Source: Gallaecimonas kandeliae
GTDB taxonomy: Bacteria > Pseudomonadota > Gammaproteobacteria > Enterobacterales > Gallaecimonadaceae
Direction of reading: 5' to 3'
Length of the DNA stretch: 64,000 nt
Assembly: GCF_030450055.1 (NCBI RefSeq)
Contig: NZ_CP118480.1
Coordinates: forward strand, 1,019,415 to 1,083,414
Each line of letters opens with the position of its first letter. Position 1 is the first letter of the stretch. A program made the translations under genes and the position numbers. Positions 37,426-45,736 of the stretch are shown piece after piece. The notes under the pieces are model-generated. The model was not told where the DNA came from and did no database searches. It worked only from the letters and a program-made list of their open reading frames with translations.

Positions 37426-39080
37426 TGGAACGAGTAAAAAAATATATTGGATATTTAACCCTGGGTTTTCTGCTGTGCTTGATAAACATCGAGGTATCGG
37501 CTGAGACGTTCACTTCGAATACGACGATAGCTGCTGGTGAACACAGCTACACAGATGATCTGATTGTTCCATCCGGTATTACCTTGACTATCGAGTCTGG
37601 CGCTATCCTCCGCTTTGACAGTGGTAGGAAGCTACAGATTGATGCTGGTGGTTATCTAATTATTCAAGGCACAGAGCAAGCCCCTGTCCTATTCACTTCG
37701 AGTACCGCATCGCCGGGCAGTTGGCAAGGGATAACAGTCAATGGCGAGCGTAGCGATGGCGGCGATATTCAAATTTCCTATGCCACCATAGAGTATGCAA
37801 ATTACGGCGTTTATTTTAGTCAAGGTGCCAAGGCCGACATTACCCACAGTGTTATTAGAAATAATAATGTTGGCTTGTATTACTATGGAGCCCGTACAGG
37901 TGGCACGGTGCATAGTTCTCAGCTCTATAACAACCAGAGTGGGGTCTATATCTATGGTGGTTACAATTATCTAGCTGACCATCCGAAGCCGGTTATCACG
38001 GGCAACAGCATTTATGACAACAGTGCCTATAACTACAGGGTGGTTTTCTATCGTGACACCAATAAGACGGTGTTGGATGCGACGGGGAACTGGTGGGGGA
38101 CAACGGACCTAGCGGTTATCACCGGCAAGATTTATGACATGGTGGATGACGCAAACAGCCCCTCAGTGGATTTTTCAGGTTTGCTAGCTTCAGAAAATGG
38201 AGCGCCTGTTGCTGGTACTGTGCTAACCAAAGCGATTGTTGTCGACACCATCTGGTCTGCTACGGACGGTATTATTGCTCAGCCGATAAAGGTCATGAGT
38301 GGTTCCACGCTGACAATAGCCGCAGGGACCCGATTTAATGCAGAGGGGAACAGTAACCTCAGCGTCGAAGCGGGTGGCAAGTTGATTATTCAAGGCACAG
38401 AGCAAGCCCCTGTCCTATTCACTTCGAGTACCGCATCGCCGGGCAGTTGGCAAGGGATAACAGTCAATGGCGAGCGTAGCGATGGCGGCGATATTCAAAT
38501 TTCCTATGCCACCATAGAGTATGCAAATTACGGCGTTTATTTTAGTCAAGGTGCCAAGGCCGACATTACCCACAGTGTTATTAGAAATAATAATGTTGGC
38601 TTGTATTACTATGGAGCCCGTACAGGTGGCACGGTGCATAGTTCTCAGCTCTATAACAACCAGAGTGGGGTCTATATCTATGGTGGTTACAATTATCTAG
38701 CTGACCATCCGAAGCCGGTTATCACGGGCAACAGCATTTATGACAACAGTGCCTATAACTACAGGGTGGTTTTCTATCGTGACACCAATAAGACGGTGTT
38801 GGATGCGACGGGGAACTGGTGGGGGACAACGGACCTAGCGGTTATCACCGGCAAGATTTATGACATGGTGGATGACGCAAACAGCCCCTCAGTGGATTTT
38901 TCAGGTTTGCTAGCTTCAGAAAATGGAGCGCCTGTTGCTGGTACTGTGCTAACCAAAGCGATTGTTGTCGACACCATCTGGTCTGCTACGGACGGTATTA
39001 TTGCTCAGCCGATAAAGGTCATGAGTGGTTCCACGCTGACAATAGCCGCAGGGACCCGATTTAATGCAGGGGAACAGTAA
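37422..39080 (+). CDS. Beta-helix repeat protein, N-terminal part of frameshifted Rhs-core gene
   Basis: The ATG overlaps the shell gene's stop by 4 bases. The signal peptide (KKYIGYLTLGFLLCLINIEVSA) is clear. Two modules of about 242 residues follow, each with right-handed parallel beta-helix features: repeated GVYFSQGAKADITHSVIRNN-type coils and an NWWGTTD motif. The frame ends early (GTRFNAGEQ) because, compared with the same place at 38341-38353, two bases are missing at about 39067-39070. Restoring them joins this frame to the following one and gives a continuous 1430-residue protein. Confidence 0.8.
   Translation: MMERVKKYIGYLTLGFLLCLINIEVSAETFTSNTTIAAGEHSYTDDLIVPSGITLTIESGAILRFDSGRKLQIDAGGYLIIQGTEQAPVLFTSSTASPGSWQGITVNGERSDGGDIQISYATIEYANYGVYFSQGAKADITHSVIRNNNVGLYYYGARTGGTVHSSQLYNNQSGVYIYGGYNYLADHPKPVITGNSIYDNSAYNYRVVFYRDTNKTVLDATGNWWGTTDLAVITGKIYDMVDDANSPSVDFSGLLASENGAPVAGTVLTKAIVVDTIWSATDGIIAQPIKVMSGSTLTIAAGTRFNAEGNSNLSVEAGGKLIIQGTEQAPVLFTSSTASPGSWQGITVNGERSDGGDIQISYATIEYANYGVYFSQGAKADITHSVIRNNNVGLYYYGARTGGTVHSSQLYNNQSGVYIYGGYNYLADHPKPVITGNSIYDNSAYNYRVVFYRDTNKTVLDATGNWWGTTDLAVITGKIYDMVDDANSPSVDFSGLLASENGAPVAGTVLTKAIVVDTIWSATDGIIAQPIKVMSGSTLTIAAGTRFNAGEQ
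37659..38384 (+). repeat. 726-bp tandem repeat, unit 1
   Basis: The unit encodes one 242-residue beta-helix module. It appears identical at nucleotide level to unit 2 apart from the 2-bp deletion there. The same 74-residue antisense ORF recurs in each unit, which confirms the identity over that stretch. Confidence 0.93.
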
Positions 39081-39108
39081 CCTCAGCGTCGAAGCGGGTG
39101 GCAAGTTG
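38385..39108 (+). repeat. Tandem repeat, unit 2 (724 bp, 2-bp deletion)
   Basis: This is the second copy. It is two bases shorter than unit 1: GCAGAGGGGAACAG at the unit 1 end becomes GCAGGGGAACAG at 39066-39077. That shift breaks the reading frame. Confidence 0.93.
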
Positions 39109-41712
39109 ATTATTCAAGGCACAGAGCAAGCCCCTGTCCTATTCACTTCGAGTACCGCATCGCCGGGCAGTTGGCAAGGGATAACAGTCAATGGCGAGCG
39201 TAGCGATGGCGGCGATATTCAAATTTCCTATGCCACCATAGAGTATGCAAATTACGGCGTTTATTTTAGTCAAGGTGCCAAGGCCGACATTACCCACAGT
39301 GTTATTAGAAATAATAATGTTGGCTTGTATTACTATGGAGCCCGTACAGGTGGCACGGTGCATAGTTCTCAGCTCTATAACAACCAGAGTGGGGTCTATA
39401 TCTATGGTGGTTACAATTATCTAGCTGACCATCCGAAGCCGGTTATCACGGGCAACAGCATTTATGACAACAGTGCCTATAACTACAGGGTGGTTTTCTA
39501 TCGTGACACCAATAAGACGGTGTTGGATGCGACGGGGAACTGGTGGGGGACAACGGACCTAGCGGTTATCACCGGCAAGATTTATGACATGGTGGATGAT
39601 GCAAACAGTCCCCTTGTGGACTACAGGCAAATGCTGCAGTCAGAAAATGGTGATATTGTTCCTGGTGTTCAGATACTGGGTGATATCGCTAGTGAAACTC
39701 GATGGCAGGCAGATGATGTATTGGTGTTGGCAGCTACTAAAGTATTAAGTGGTGCACATCTCATCATCGAGTCAGGTACCAGAGTCAAATTTGCCAAAGG
39801 GGCTCAGCTCGTTGTCGATAAGAATGCACGACTGAGCATTGTTGGTGAAGAAGGCAATCCTGTGGTGCTGACCTCCGATCAACAAACCCCGACTGCCGGG
39901 GATTGGAAAGGGATCCTGGTCAATGCCGAAAATGGGGCTGTCACCATCAGCAATGCCACCATCGAGTATGCCGATAAAGGGGTGTATCTTGTCGGTAAGA
40001 AGGCAAAGGCAACAATTACAAACAGTAAAATTGAAAACAATAATTATGGTGTCTTTGTCGATGGCGGCAACGCTGCTTATGATGATCATCCCGTTCCAGT
40101 CGTTACCAACGACGTGATCGCAGGGAATAACAAATACAATTACTACACTCAGTCTTTCAGCGGCGGAAGCAGCCGTACATTCAATGCCAAGGGTAATTAC
40201 TGGGGGACATCGGATAGCGCCGCAATCGCAACATCCATCTATGATAATAGCGATTCCTCTTCTTTGCCCATAGTTGATTCCGGCCATGCCAGGTCAAGCG
40301 AGAAAACCGATGTCGTCGCTGATGCGGGCCCAGATAAGGTTGGCTTTGGTACCGTCGAAACGCTGCTGCCGGGTAGTGGAAGCAGTAATGCTGCCATCAC
40401 GGGATACGACTGGCAGCAGTATCTCGGAGAGCCATTGACGCTGGTCAACTCAGATACAGCGCAGGCGAGTTTCACAACGGCAGACGTTCAAAACGAAAAG
40501 CTTTATTCCTTTATCTTTACCGTTACCGATGAAAATGGCATCTCCGCCTCGGACAAGATGAATGTGGTGGTTAAACCCTTTTCCGAGTACAACACGGCGC
40601 CTGTGGTTGCTGAGTCCAAGGGGGTGCTGGTCTCAGCAAATGATGCGGTGTCGGCAACATTGCCGGCCAGCGATGCTGATAATGATCCCTTAACCTACTC
40701 CTGGCAACAAACGGGCGGTGAGCCGGTCAGCCTGGGCTCAACCGATACGGATACACTAACTTTCACAGCGCCAGAGAAAACCGAGGATAGCGTTTACCGC
40801 TTCACGCTGACGGTCAGCGACGGTCACTATACAGTTAAACGGGATCTGGTCGTGGCTGTTAAAGCCAGGCTGTCTGCCGCAGGCACCTACTACTATCACA
40901 ACGATCACCTGGGCACGCCACAGGTGATGACAGATGACAAGGCGGCCGTCGTCTGGCAGGCGAGCTACACCCCCTTTGGTGAGGCAAACATCGCAGTTGA
41001 AACCGTCACCAACAACCTGAGGTTCCCCGGCCAGTACTACGATCAGGAGTCCGGCCTCCATTACAACTACTTTAGGGACTATGACCCGGATCTTGGGCGT
41101 TATATCGAGAGTGACCCGATAGGGCTAAATGGTGGGGTCAATACTTATGGGTATGTTGGTGGAAACCCGATTGGCTATGTGGATTCGTTAGGATTGTGGC
41201 CGTCGAGATGGTTTATTTATCATCAAGGAGCAATCTACAGAAATATACCTATACCTAGAGAATTACAAGAAGTATTGGTTAAAGGCCAAGAATATGCTGA
41301 TAGTGATCCATTTCAAACTGGGGCCAACTCATATAGACATGGTATGAGAAATAAGGGACAGTCAAAATGTGAAGCAATGGCGGCAGCAAATGAATTTATT
41401 AAAGAACAGTATCGTAAGGCATGGAGGTTGAGAACGGATGGTAAAATTAAAGATTCATTGTTTGAATTTTCTATAGGGCTGCACACGTTGCAAGATAGCA
41501 CTTCACCATCACACTCAGGGTTCCAAGAATGGTCTGATAATCCAGGGAGGCTGGCCGTATGGTGGCATGTGGCTCGCGAATCTGCTTTTTATACTCCTAG
41601 TCAAATGGACGCCCTTAATAAAATTACTAAGGATGCTTGGAATTGGTATGAGCATGGTGGATTACCAAGGGGAGGTTTTTTTCCTTCTAATGACTGTGGA
41701 TGTCAGCAATGA
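39064..41712 (+). CDS. Continuation of the frameshifted gene: beta-helix, PKD-like domains, Rhs core and toxin-like tail
   Basis: Read from 39064, an artificial start, the parts are: beta-helix module 3 (to about residue 190), a diverged module 4 (about 195-405), two PKD/cadherin-like domains (about 410-505 and 510-600), and the Rhs core. The core has YYYHNDHLGTPQVMTDD, YTPFGEAN, and DPIG...DSLG in place of the usual DPxG pair. A tail of about 170 residues follows from about 712. It holds His807-xxx-Asp811, then Pro815-Ser-His817, and His835, an HxxxD...PxH pattern like zinc-dependent phospholipase C/S1-P1 nuclease proteins. I infer a toxin domain; the activity is not proven. Confidence 0.78.
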   Translation: MQGNSNLSVEAGGKLIIQGTEQAPVLFTSSTASPGSWQGITVNGERSDGGDIQISYATIEYANYGVYFSQGAKADITHSVIRNNNVGLYYYGARTGGTVHSSQLYNNQSGVYIYGGYNYLADHPKPVITGNSIYDNSAYNYRVVFYRDTNKTVLDATGNWWGTTDLAVITGKIYDMVDDANSPLVDYRQMLQSENGDIVPGVQILGDIASETRWQADDVLVLAATKVLSGAHLIIESGTRVKFAKGAQLVVDKNARLSIVGEEGNPVVLTSDQQTPTAGDWKGILVNAENGAVTISNATIEYADKGVYLVGKKAKATITNSKIENNNYGVFVDGGNAAYDDHPVPVVTNDVIAGNNKYNYYTQSFSGGSSRTFNAKGNYWGTSDSAAIATSIYDNSDSSSLPIVDSGHARSSEKTDVVADAGPDKVGFGTVETLLPGSGSSNAAITGYDWQQYLGEPLTLVNSDTAQASFTTADVQNEKLYSFIFTVTDENGISASDKMNVVVKPFSEYNTAPVVAESKGVLVSANDAVSATLPASDADNDPLTYSWQQTGGEPVSLGSTDTDTLTFTAPEKTEDSVYRFTLTVSDGHYTVKRDLVVAVKARLSAAGTYYYHNDHLGTPQVMTDDKAAVVWQASYTPFGEANIAVETVTNNLRFPGQYYDQESGLHYNYFRDYDPDLGRYIESDPIGLNGGVNTYGYVGGNPIGYVDSLGLWPSRWFIYHQGAIYRNIPIPRELQEVLVKGQEYADSDPFQTGANSYRHGMRNKGQSKCEAMAAANEFIKEQYRKAWRLRTDGKIKDSLFEFSIGLHTLQDSTSPSHSGFQEWSDNPGRLAVWWHVARESAFYTPSQMDALNKITKDAWNWYEHGGLPRGGFFPSNDCGCQQ
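39109..39599 (+). repeat. Tandem repeat, unit 3 (partial, 491 bp)
   Basis: The third copy is identical to the first 491 bases of unit 1 and then diverges at 39600 into a related but distinct module sequence. Confidence 0.92.
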
Positions 41713-42098
41713 AAAATGATGTAATTTTACTTGCAGGTATTGCATTGCTACACACAGAGGTCGCTAGTGCGCATGGTGATATGGTTGTTACGGGTTCAGT
41801 AACACTATCAGCTATTTTGCAATTTGTAGTATTGCTCTGGGTGGCTTTATCTAAAAAAACTAAAAAGATAAGAGTGCCTTCTATTATTGTTTTGATTTTT
41901 GTATTCTTTCTTATTTGGGTATCGCTGGACATGCCTAATTCAGGGAGGAAAACGGACATAGCATTGTTGTGGCTTGTAGATCTGATACCTTTGATTTTAT
42001 TATTTTATATTAGATACATTGCACATAGAGTTGTTTGTGATGGGAAGATTTCAGGCAAGAGAAGTCAAACCGGTAAGTCGGATCGTAAGCTAATATAG
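41709..42098 (+). CDS. Small membrane protein, candidate immunity protein for the Rhs toxin
   Basis: I do not recognise the family. The ATG at 41709 overlaps the stop of the Rhs-core gene (ATGA), the usual arrangement for a toxin and its immunity gene. The 129-residue protein has an N-terminal hydrophobic segment (signal or helix, VILLAGIALLHTEVASA). Further membrane helices lie at about 28-45 (SAILQFVVLLWVAL), 53-70 (IIVLIFVFFLIWVS) and 83-98 (LLWLVDLIPLILLFYI). A charged tail follows. An inner-membrane immunity protein would fit a toxin acting on lipids or in the periplasm. An alternative ATG at 41700 adds three residues. Confidence 0.62.
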   Translation: MKNDVILLAGIALLHTEVASAHGDMVVTGSVTLSAILQFVVLLWVALSKKTKKIRVPSIIVLIFVFFLIWVSLDMPNSGRKTDIALLWLVDLIPLILLFYIRYIAHRVVCDGKISGKRSQTGKSDRKLI

Positions 42099-42517
42099 AT
42101 CTAAAAATGGTTGATAATTGGATAGAGGCTGCTAACAAAAAGAAGTTGCTTGCTATTGTCATTCTGAAACAAGGCTACTGTTGGAACTTCCTTTATTTCA
42201 ATTTTCTAGTTGACTGGTGTTGTGATGGCAAGGGAAATAAAGCATTCTGTTGTGAGAGATACTTTTGGAGTTGATGCAAGTTTATAAGATTTCTTGATTA
42301 TTCATTAATACTTGTGCATATATTAATACTTTTACCTGATGAACGGTCCCTATCTTCAGTTGACTCTGTTGCATGAGTTCTAGGTTTAGAAGATCGTACC
42401 TTGATTAGAGCAGCCATAGAGTCCGTCTTATTGCCATTTTATCTGCAACAATGGCATACAATGAGAATTTGCAGGTTGACTGAACATAACTATATCTGGG
42501 TGAATCTGCCGGCCATG
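42099..42517. other. AT-rich gap at the right end of the Rhs island
   Basis: About 420 bases carry no supported gene. A 55-codon open frame at 42107-42274 begins MVDNWIEAANKKK. It could be the remnant of an orphan immunity gene, but it lacks a good binding site and I do not call it. The low GC ends at the terminator before lipA, which marks the island edge. Confidence 0.55.
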
Positions 42518-42544
42518 AAAAAAGGCGCCCTAAGGCGCCTTTTT
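42518..42544 (-). terminator. Terminator downstream of lipA
   Basis: AAAAAAGGCGCC and GGCGCCTTTTT form a stem with A and T tracts, 12 bases from the lipA stop. It closely resembles the terminator at 32152-32179 and continues the duplication that includes the lipA tail. Confidence 0.8.
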
Positions 42545-42555
42545 CATGTCGTACG

Positions 42556-42633
42556 AAGCTTATTTCACTTCCTCGCCGGCCGCTTGCTTGTCGGCGTGGT
42601 AACTGGAGCGCACCAGGGGGCCGCAGGCGGCGT
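42556..42633. repeat. Direct repeat: lipA 3' end, intact-gene copy
   Basis: This is the counterpart of the remnant at 32193-32270 (76 of 78 bases alike). The two copies bracket the 10.3-kb Rhs/IS island. Confidence 0.93.
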
Positions 42634-43525
42634 GCTCGAAGCCCATGTCCATGGCGCTGTCGTGCAGCTCGTCGAACTCGGCCGGGGGCACATAGCGGGC
42701 CACCGGCAGGTGGTGGCGGCTCGGCTGCAGGTACTGGCCCAGGGTCAGCATGGTGACGCCGTGGTCGCGCAGATCCTGCATCACGGTGCGAATTTCGTCG
42801 TTTTCCTCGCCGAGGCCCATCATCAGGCCTGACTTGGTGGGGATGCCGGGGTTGCGTTCCTTGAAGCGCTTCAAGAGCTCCAGGGACCACTCGTAGTTGG
42901 CGCCGGGGCGGACCATCTTGTAGAGGCGCGGTACGTTTTCCAGGTTGTGGTTGAAGACGTCCGGTGGGGTCTCGCTGAGGATGTCGAGGGCGATGTCCAT
43001 GCGGCCGCGAAAATCCGGCACCAGGATCTCTATCTTGATCTCGGGGCTGTACTTGCGGATGGCCTTGATGCAGTCGGCAAAGTGCTGGGCGCCGCCGTCA
43101 CGAAGATCGTCGCGGTCGACGGAGGTGATCACCACGTACTTGAGCTTCATGTCGCGGATGGTCAGGCCCAGCTTTTCCGGCTCTTGGGCGTCGGGGGCCA
43201 GGGGGCGGCCGTGGGCCACGTCGCAGAAGGGGCAGCGACGGGTACAGATGGCGCCCAGGATCATGAAGGTGGCGGTGCCGTGGTTGAAGCACTCTGAGAG
43301 GTTGGGGCAGGAGGCTTCTTCACAGACAGAGTGCAGGCCGTGCTTGCGCATGGCGCCCTTGATGTCTTCGATGCGCTGGGTGCTGGCCGGCAGCCTGACC
43401 TTCAGCCAGGCCGGCTTCCTGAGCATTTCCTTGGGCTCTGTGGGCATGACCTTGACCGGGATCAGGGCCATTTTGTCGGCGTCGCGCAGCTTGACACCGG
43501 GTTCGATGCGTACGGTCTTGCTCAT
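42560..43525 (-). CDS. lipA: Lipoyl synthase LipA
   Basis: LipA is a radical SAM enzyme that inserts two sulfurs into octanoyl groups on lipoyl domains. The 321-residue protein, started at [10 protein letters not shown], has both cluster motifs at the same residue numbers as E. coli: Cys68/73/79 for the auxiliary cluster and Cys94/98/101 (CTRRCPFC) for the radical SAM cluster. The start overlaps the lipB stop. An upstream in-frame extension to 43558 lies within lipB and is not favoured. The 3' end abuts the Rhs island and is duplicated at its far side. Confidence 0.96.
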   Translation of the reverse strand: MSKTVRIEPGVKLRDADKMALIPVKVMPTEPKEMLRKPAWLKVRLPASTQRIEDIKGAMRKHGLHSVCEEASCPNLSECFNHGTATFMILGAICTRRCPFCDVAHGRPLAPDAQEPEKLGLTIRDMKLKYVVITSVDRDDLRDGGAQHFADCIKAIRKYSPEIKIEILVPDFRGRMDIALDILSETPPDVFNHNLENVPRLYKMVRPGANYEWSLELLKRFKERNPGIPTKSGLMMGLGEENDEIRTVMQDLRDHGVTMLTLGQYLQPSRHHLPVARYVPPAEFDELHDSAMDMGFEHAACGPLVRSSYHADKQAAGEEVK

Positions 43526-44175
43526 GAAGAAAAATCCAATCCGTCTTGATGTGACCAATGGTCGAAGCCCAGGCGCTGGGCCAGCTTCGCCACCAGTATG
43601 GGATCTACGTCGTTGAGGCCGGTGCCAGGCTTGAACTGGCTCAACTGGGTCATTTCCATGCCGGCGTAGCCGCAGGGGTTGATACGCAGGAAGGGCTCCA
43701 GATCCATGGCCACATTCAGGGCCAGGCCGTGGAAGGAGCAGCCGCGGCGCACCCGCAGGCCAAGGGAGCAGATCTTCTGCTCGCCCACATAGACGCCGGG
43801 GGCGTCTGGGCGGGGGGCGGACTGGACGCCGAATTCGGCCAGGGTGTCCACCACGGCGTCTTCGATATGGCTGACCAGTTCGCGCACGCCGAGCTTACGG
43901 CGGCGCAGGTCCAGCAGCACGTAAAGTACACGCTGGCCGGGGCCGTGATAGGTCACCTGGCCACCGCGGTCCACCTGCACCACAGGGATGTCGCCGGGGA
44001 AGAGCACATGCTCGGCCTTGCCGGCCTGGCCCTGGGTGAAGACGGGGTCGTGTTCCACCAGCCAGAGTTCGTCGCGGCTTTCGGGGCCGCGCTGGTCGGT
44101 ATAGGCCTTCATGGCGTCCCAGACGCCCTGGTAAGGCTGGCGGCCCAGTTGGCGGACGATGAGTTCAGAGGACAT
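43522..44175 (-). CDS. lipB: Octanoyltransferase LipB
   Basis: LipB moves octanoate from acyl carrier protein to lipoyl domains, the step before LipA. The 217-residue protein has the [11 protein letters not shown] signature (71-81), the catalytic Lys134 in GEQKICSLG and the catalytic Cys168 in INPCGY. It overlaps ybeD by 11 bases and lipA by 4, so the three genes form one tight unit. Confidence 0.96.
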   Translation of the reverse strand: MSSELIVRQLGRQPYQGVWDAMKAYTDQRGPESRDELWLVEHDPVFTQGQAGKAEHVLFPGDIPVVQVDRGGQVTYHGPGQRVLYVLLDLRRRKLGVRELVSHIEDAVVDTLAEFGVQSAPRPDAPGVYVGEQKICSLGLRVRRGCSFHGLALNVAMDLEPFLRINPCGYAGMEMTQLSQFKPGTGLNDVDPILVAKLAQRLGFDHWSHQDGLDFSS

Positions 44176-44428
44176 ATTTGACCGTTTCGATGGCGCCGAG
44201 GGCCTTGTAGAGGGTCTCTACATGGTCCTTGGAGGTGACAGTCACTTGCACCGTCACCGAATGGTAGCTGCCCTTGCTGCTGGGCCTGACCGTGGGGGAA
44301 TAGTCGCCGGGGGCATGTTGCTGCACGACGGCCAGCACGTCATCCACCAGGTCTTCACGGGCGGCGCCCAGGACCTTGAAGGGAAAGAGGCAGGGAAATT
44401 CCAGGTACTTGTCAAATTCGGTCTGCAT
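44165..44428 (-). CDS. ybeD: YbeD/DUF493 family protein
   Basis: This is an 87-residue small ACT-like protein, the same length as E. coli YbeD. It has the conserved [13 protein letters not shown] segment and ends [22 protein letters not shown]. Its function is not established. Its conserved place between dacA and lipB suggests a link to lipoate metabolism or its control. Confidence 0.93.
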   Translation of the reverse strand: MQTEFDKYLEFPCLFPFKVLGAAREDLVDDVLAVVQQHAPGDYSPTVRPSSKGSYHSVTVQVTVTSKDHVETLYKALGAIETVKYVL

Positions 44429-44474
44429 GCTACCACTCCAGACATCAACGGGGCACAGTGTAACAGAAAGCGAT

Positions 44475-44499
44475 GAAAAAGGCGCCCGAGGGCGCCTTT
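44475..44499 (-). terminator. Terminator downstream of dacA
   Basis: Read on the minus strand this is AAAGGCGCCC, a TC loop, then GGGCGCCTTTTT. It separates dacA from ybeD-lipB-lipA. Confidence 0.8.
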
Positions 44500-44530
44500 A
44501 GATATGGGGTCGGAGCAGTGGGGATCAAGC

Positions 44531-45688
44531 TCAGCTGAACCAGCCTTTGAACAGCAGGGCGAAGTAGTCCATCAGGCGGGAGAACCAGCTGCCTTTCTGG
44601 ACTTCGTCCAGGGCCACCAACGGGTACTGGGCGATGTCCTTGCCGTCCAGTTTCAGGAAGAGGGTACCGACCCGCTCGCCCTTGGCCAGGGGCGCCTTGA
44701 GTTCCTTGTCCAGCTGGAAGTCGGCCTTGATGTCGGCGGCGGCGCCGCGGGGCACCGTTACCGGGGTGGCTTCCATCACGCCCAGGCGCACGTTCTTGAT
44801 GTTACCCATGTAGATGCGCTGGCTGGCGAACTCCTGGCCGGCCTTGAAGGGGGTGACGGTCTCGAAGAAGCGGAAGCCCCAGTTCAGTAGCTCCTTGGAG
44901 ATGTCGCGGCGGGCGTTGTTGGACTTGGTGCCGATGACGGCGGACACCAGGCGCATGCCGTCCTTGACGCCGGAGGCCACCAGGGAATAGCCCACCTCGG
45001 CGACGTGACCCGTCTTGATGCCGTCCACGTTCATGGACCTGTCGTGCAGCAGGGCGTTGCGGTTGTACTGCTTGATGCCGTTGTAGGTGTAGGACTCGTC
45101 GGAGTAGATCTTGTATTCGTCCGGCAGGTCACGAATGAGGGCGGCGCCCAGCAGGGCCATGTCGCGGGCGCTGGAGTAGTGGTCAGGGTCCGGCAGGCCG
45201 TGGGGATTGACGAAGTGGCTCTCGGTCAGGCCCAGCTGCTTGGCCTCGGCGTTCATCAGGTCGGCAAAGCCGCTGACGGTGCCGGCGATGTGTTCGGCCA
45301 TGGCCACGCAGGCGTCGTTGCCTGAATCGATGATGATGCCCTTGTTGAGCTCACCGACCGTCACCTCCGTGCCCACCTCGATGAACATCTTCGAGGAGTC
45401 GGGGAAGTTCTTGGCCCAGGCGTTCTGGGAGACGGTGACCTTGTCGTCGCGGTGCAGGCGGCCGGCCTTGATCTCCTTGCCGATGATGTAGCTGGTCATC
45501 ATCTTGGTCAAAGAGGCGGGGGGCAGGCGCTCGTCACCGTTGCTTTCGGCCAGGATCTTGCCGGAGTTGAAGTCCATCAACACATAGGCTTTGGCGTCAA
45601 CGTTGGGGGCCTGGGGAATGATGCGGTCAGCCTGGGCAGAGAAGGCGGACAGGCCAAGCAGGCTTAGGGAGAGGAGGGCATAGCGCAT
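44531..45688 (-). CDS. dacA: D-alanyl-D-alanine carboxypeptidase (PBP5/6 type)
   Basis: This enzyme removes the terminal D-Ala of peptidoglycan pentapeptides in the periplasm. The 385-residue precursor has a signal peptide ending near AQA (20). The active-site triad of motifs is complete: Ser59-Leu-Thr-Lys62, SGN in IDSGNDAC, and KTG in DGIKTGHV. The C-terminal domain ends in an amphipathic helix (WFSRLMDYFALLFKGWFS), which anchors such enzymes to the inner membrane. It follows rlpA in the elongation cluster. Confidence 0.96.
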   Translation of the reverse strand: MRYALLSLSLLGLSAFSAQADRIIPQAPNVDAKAYVLMDFNSGKILAESNGDERLPPASLTKMMTSYIIGKEIKAGRLHRDDKVTVSQNAWAKNFPDSSKMFIEVGTEVTVGELNKGIIIDSGNDACVAMAEHIAGTVSGFADLMNAEAKQLGLTESHFVNPHGLPDPDHYSSARDMALLGAALIRDLPDEYKIYSDESYTYNGIKQYNRNALLHDRSMNVDGIKTGHVAEVGYSLVASGVKDGMRLVSAVIGTKSNNARRDISKELLNWGFRFFETVTPFKAGQEFASQRIYMGNIKNVRLGVMEATPVTVPRGAAADIKADFQLDKELKAPLAKGERVGTLFLKLDGKDIAQYPLVALDEVQKGSWFSRLMDYFALLFKGWFS

Positions 45689-45736
45689 GGGTAATGTCTT
45701 CTTCTTAATTCGAATAGGAATAGGTTACCAGAGGCA

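Noticed and set aside
37689-39363. Three identical 74-residue minus-strand ORFs
   Set aside because: They are antisense frames repeated only because the coding unit itself is tandemly repeated.
37659-39599. Possible CRISPR array
   Set aside because: The repeats are 726-bp coding units without short repeat-spacer alternation, and no cas gene is near.
42107-42274. 55-codon frame beginning MVDNWIEAANKKK
   Set aside because: There is no clear ribosome-binding site or family, and the composition is Cys/Phe-rich like random AT-rich DNA. It is kept only as a possible remnant of an orphan immunity gene.
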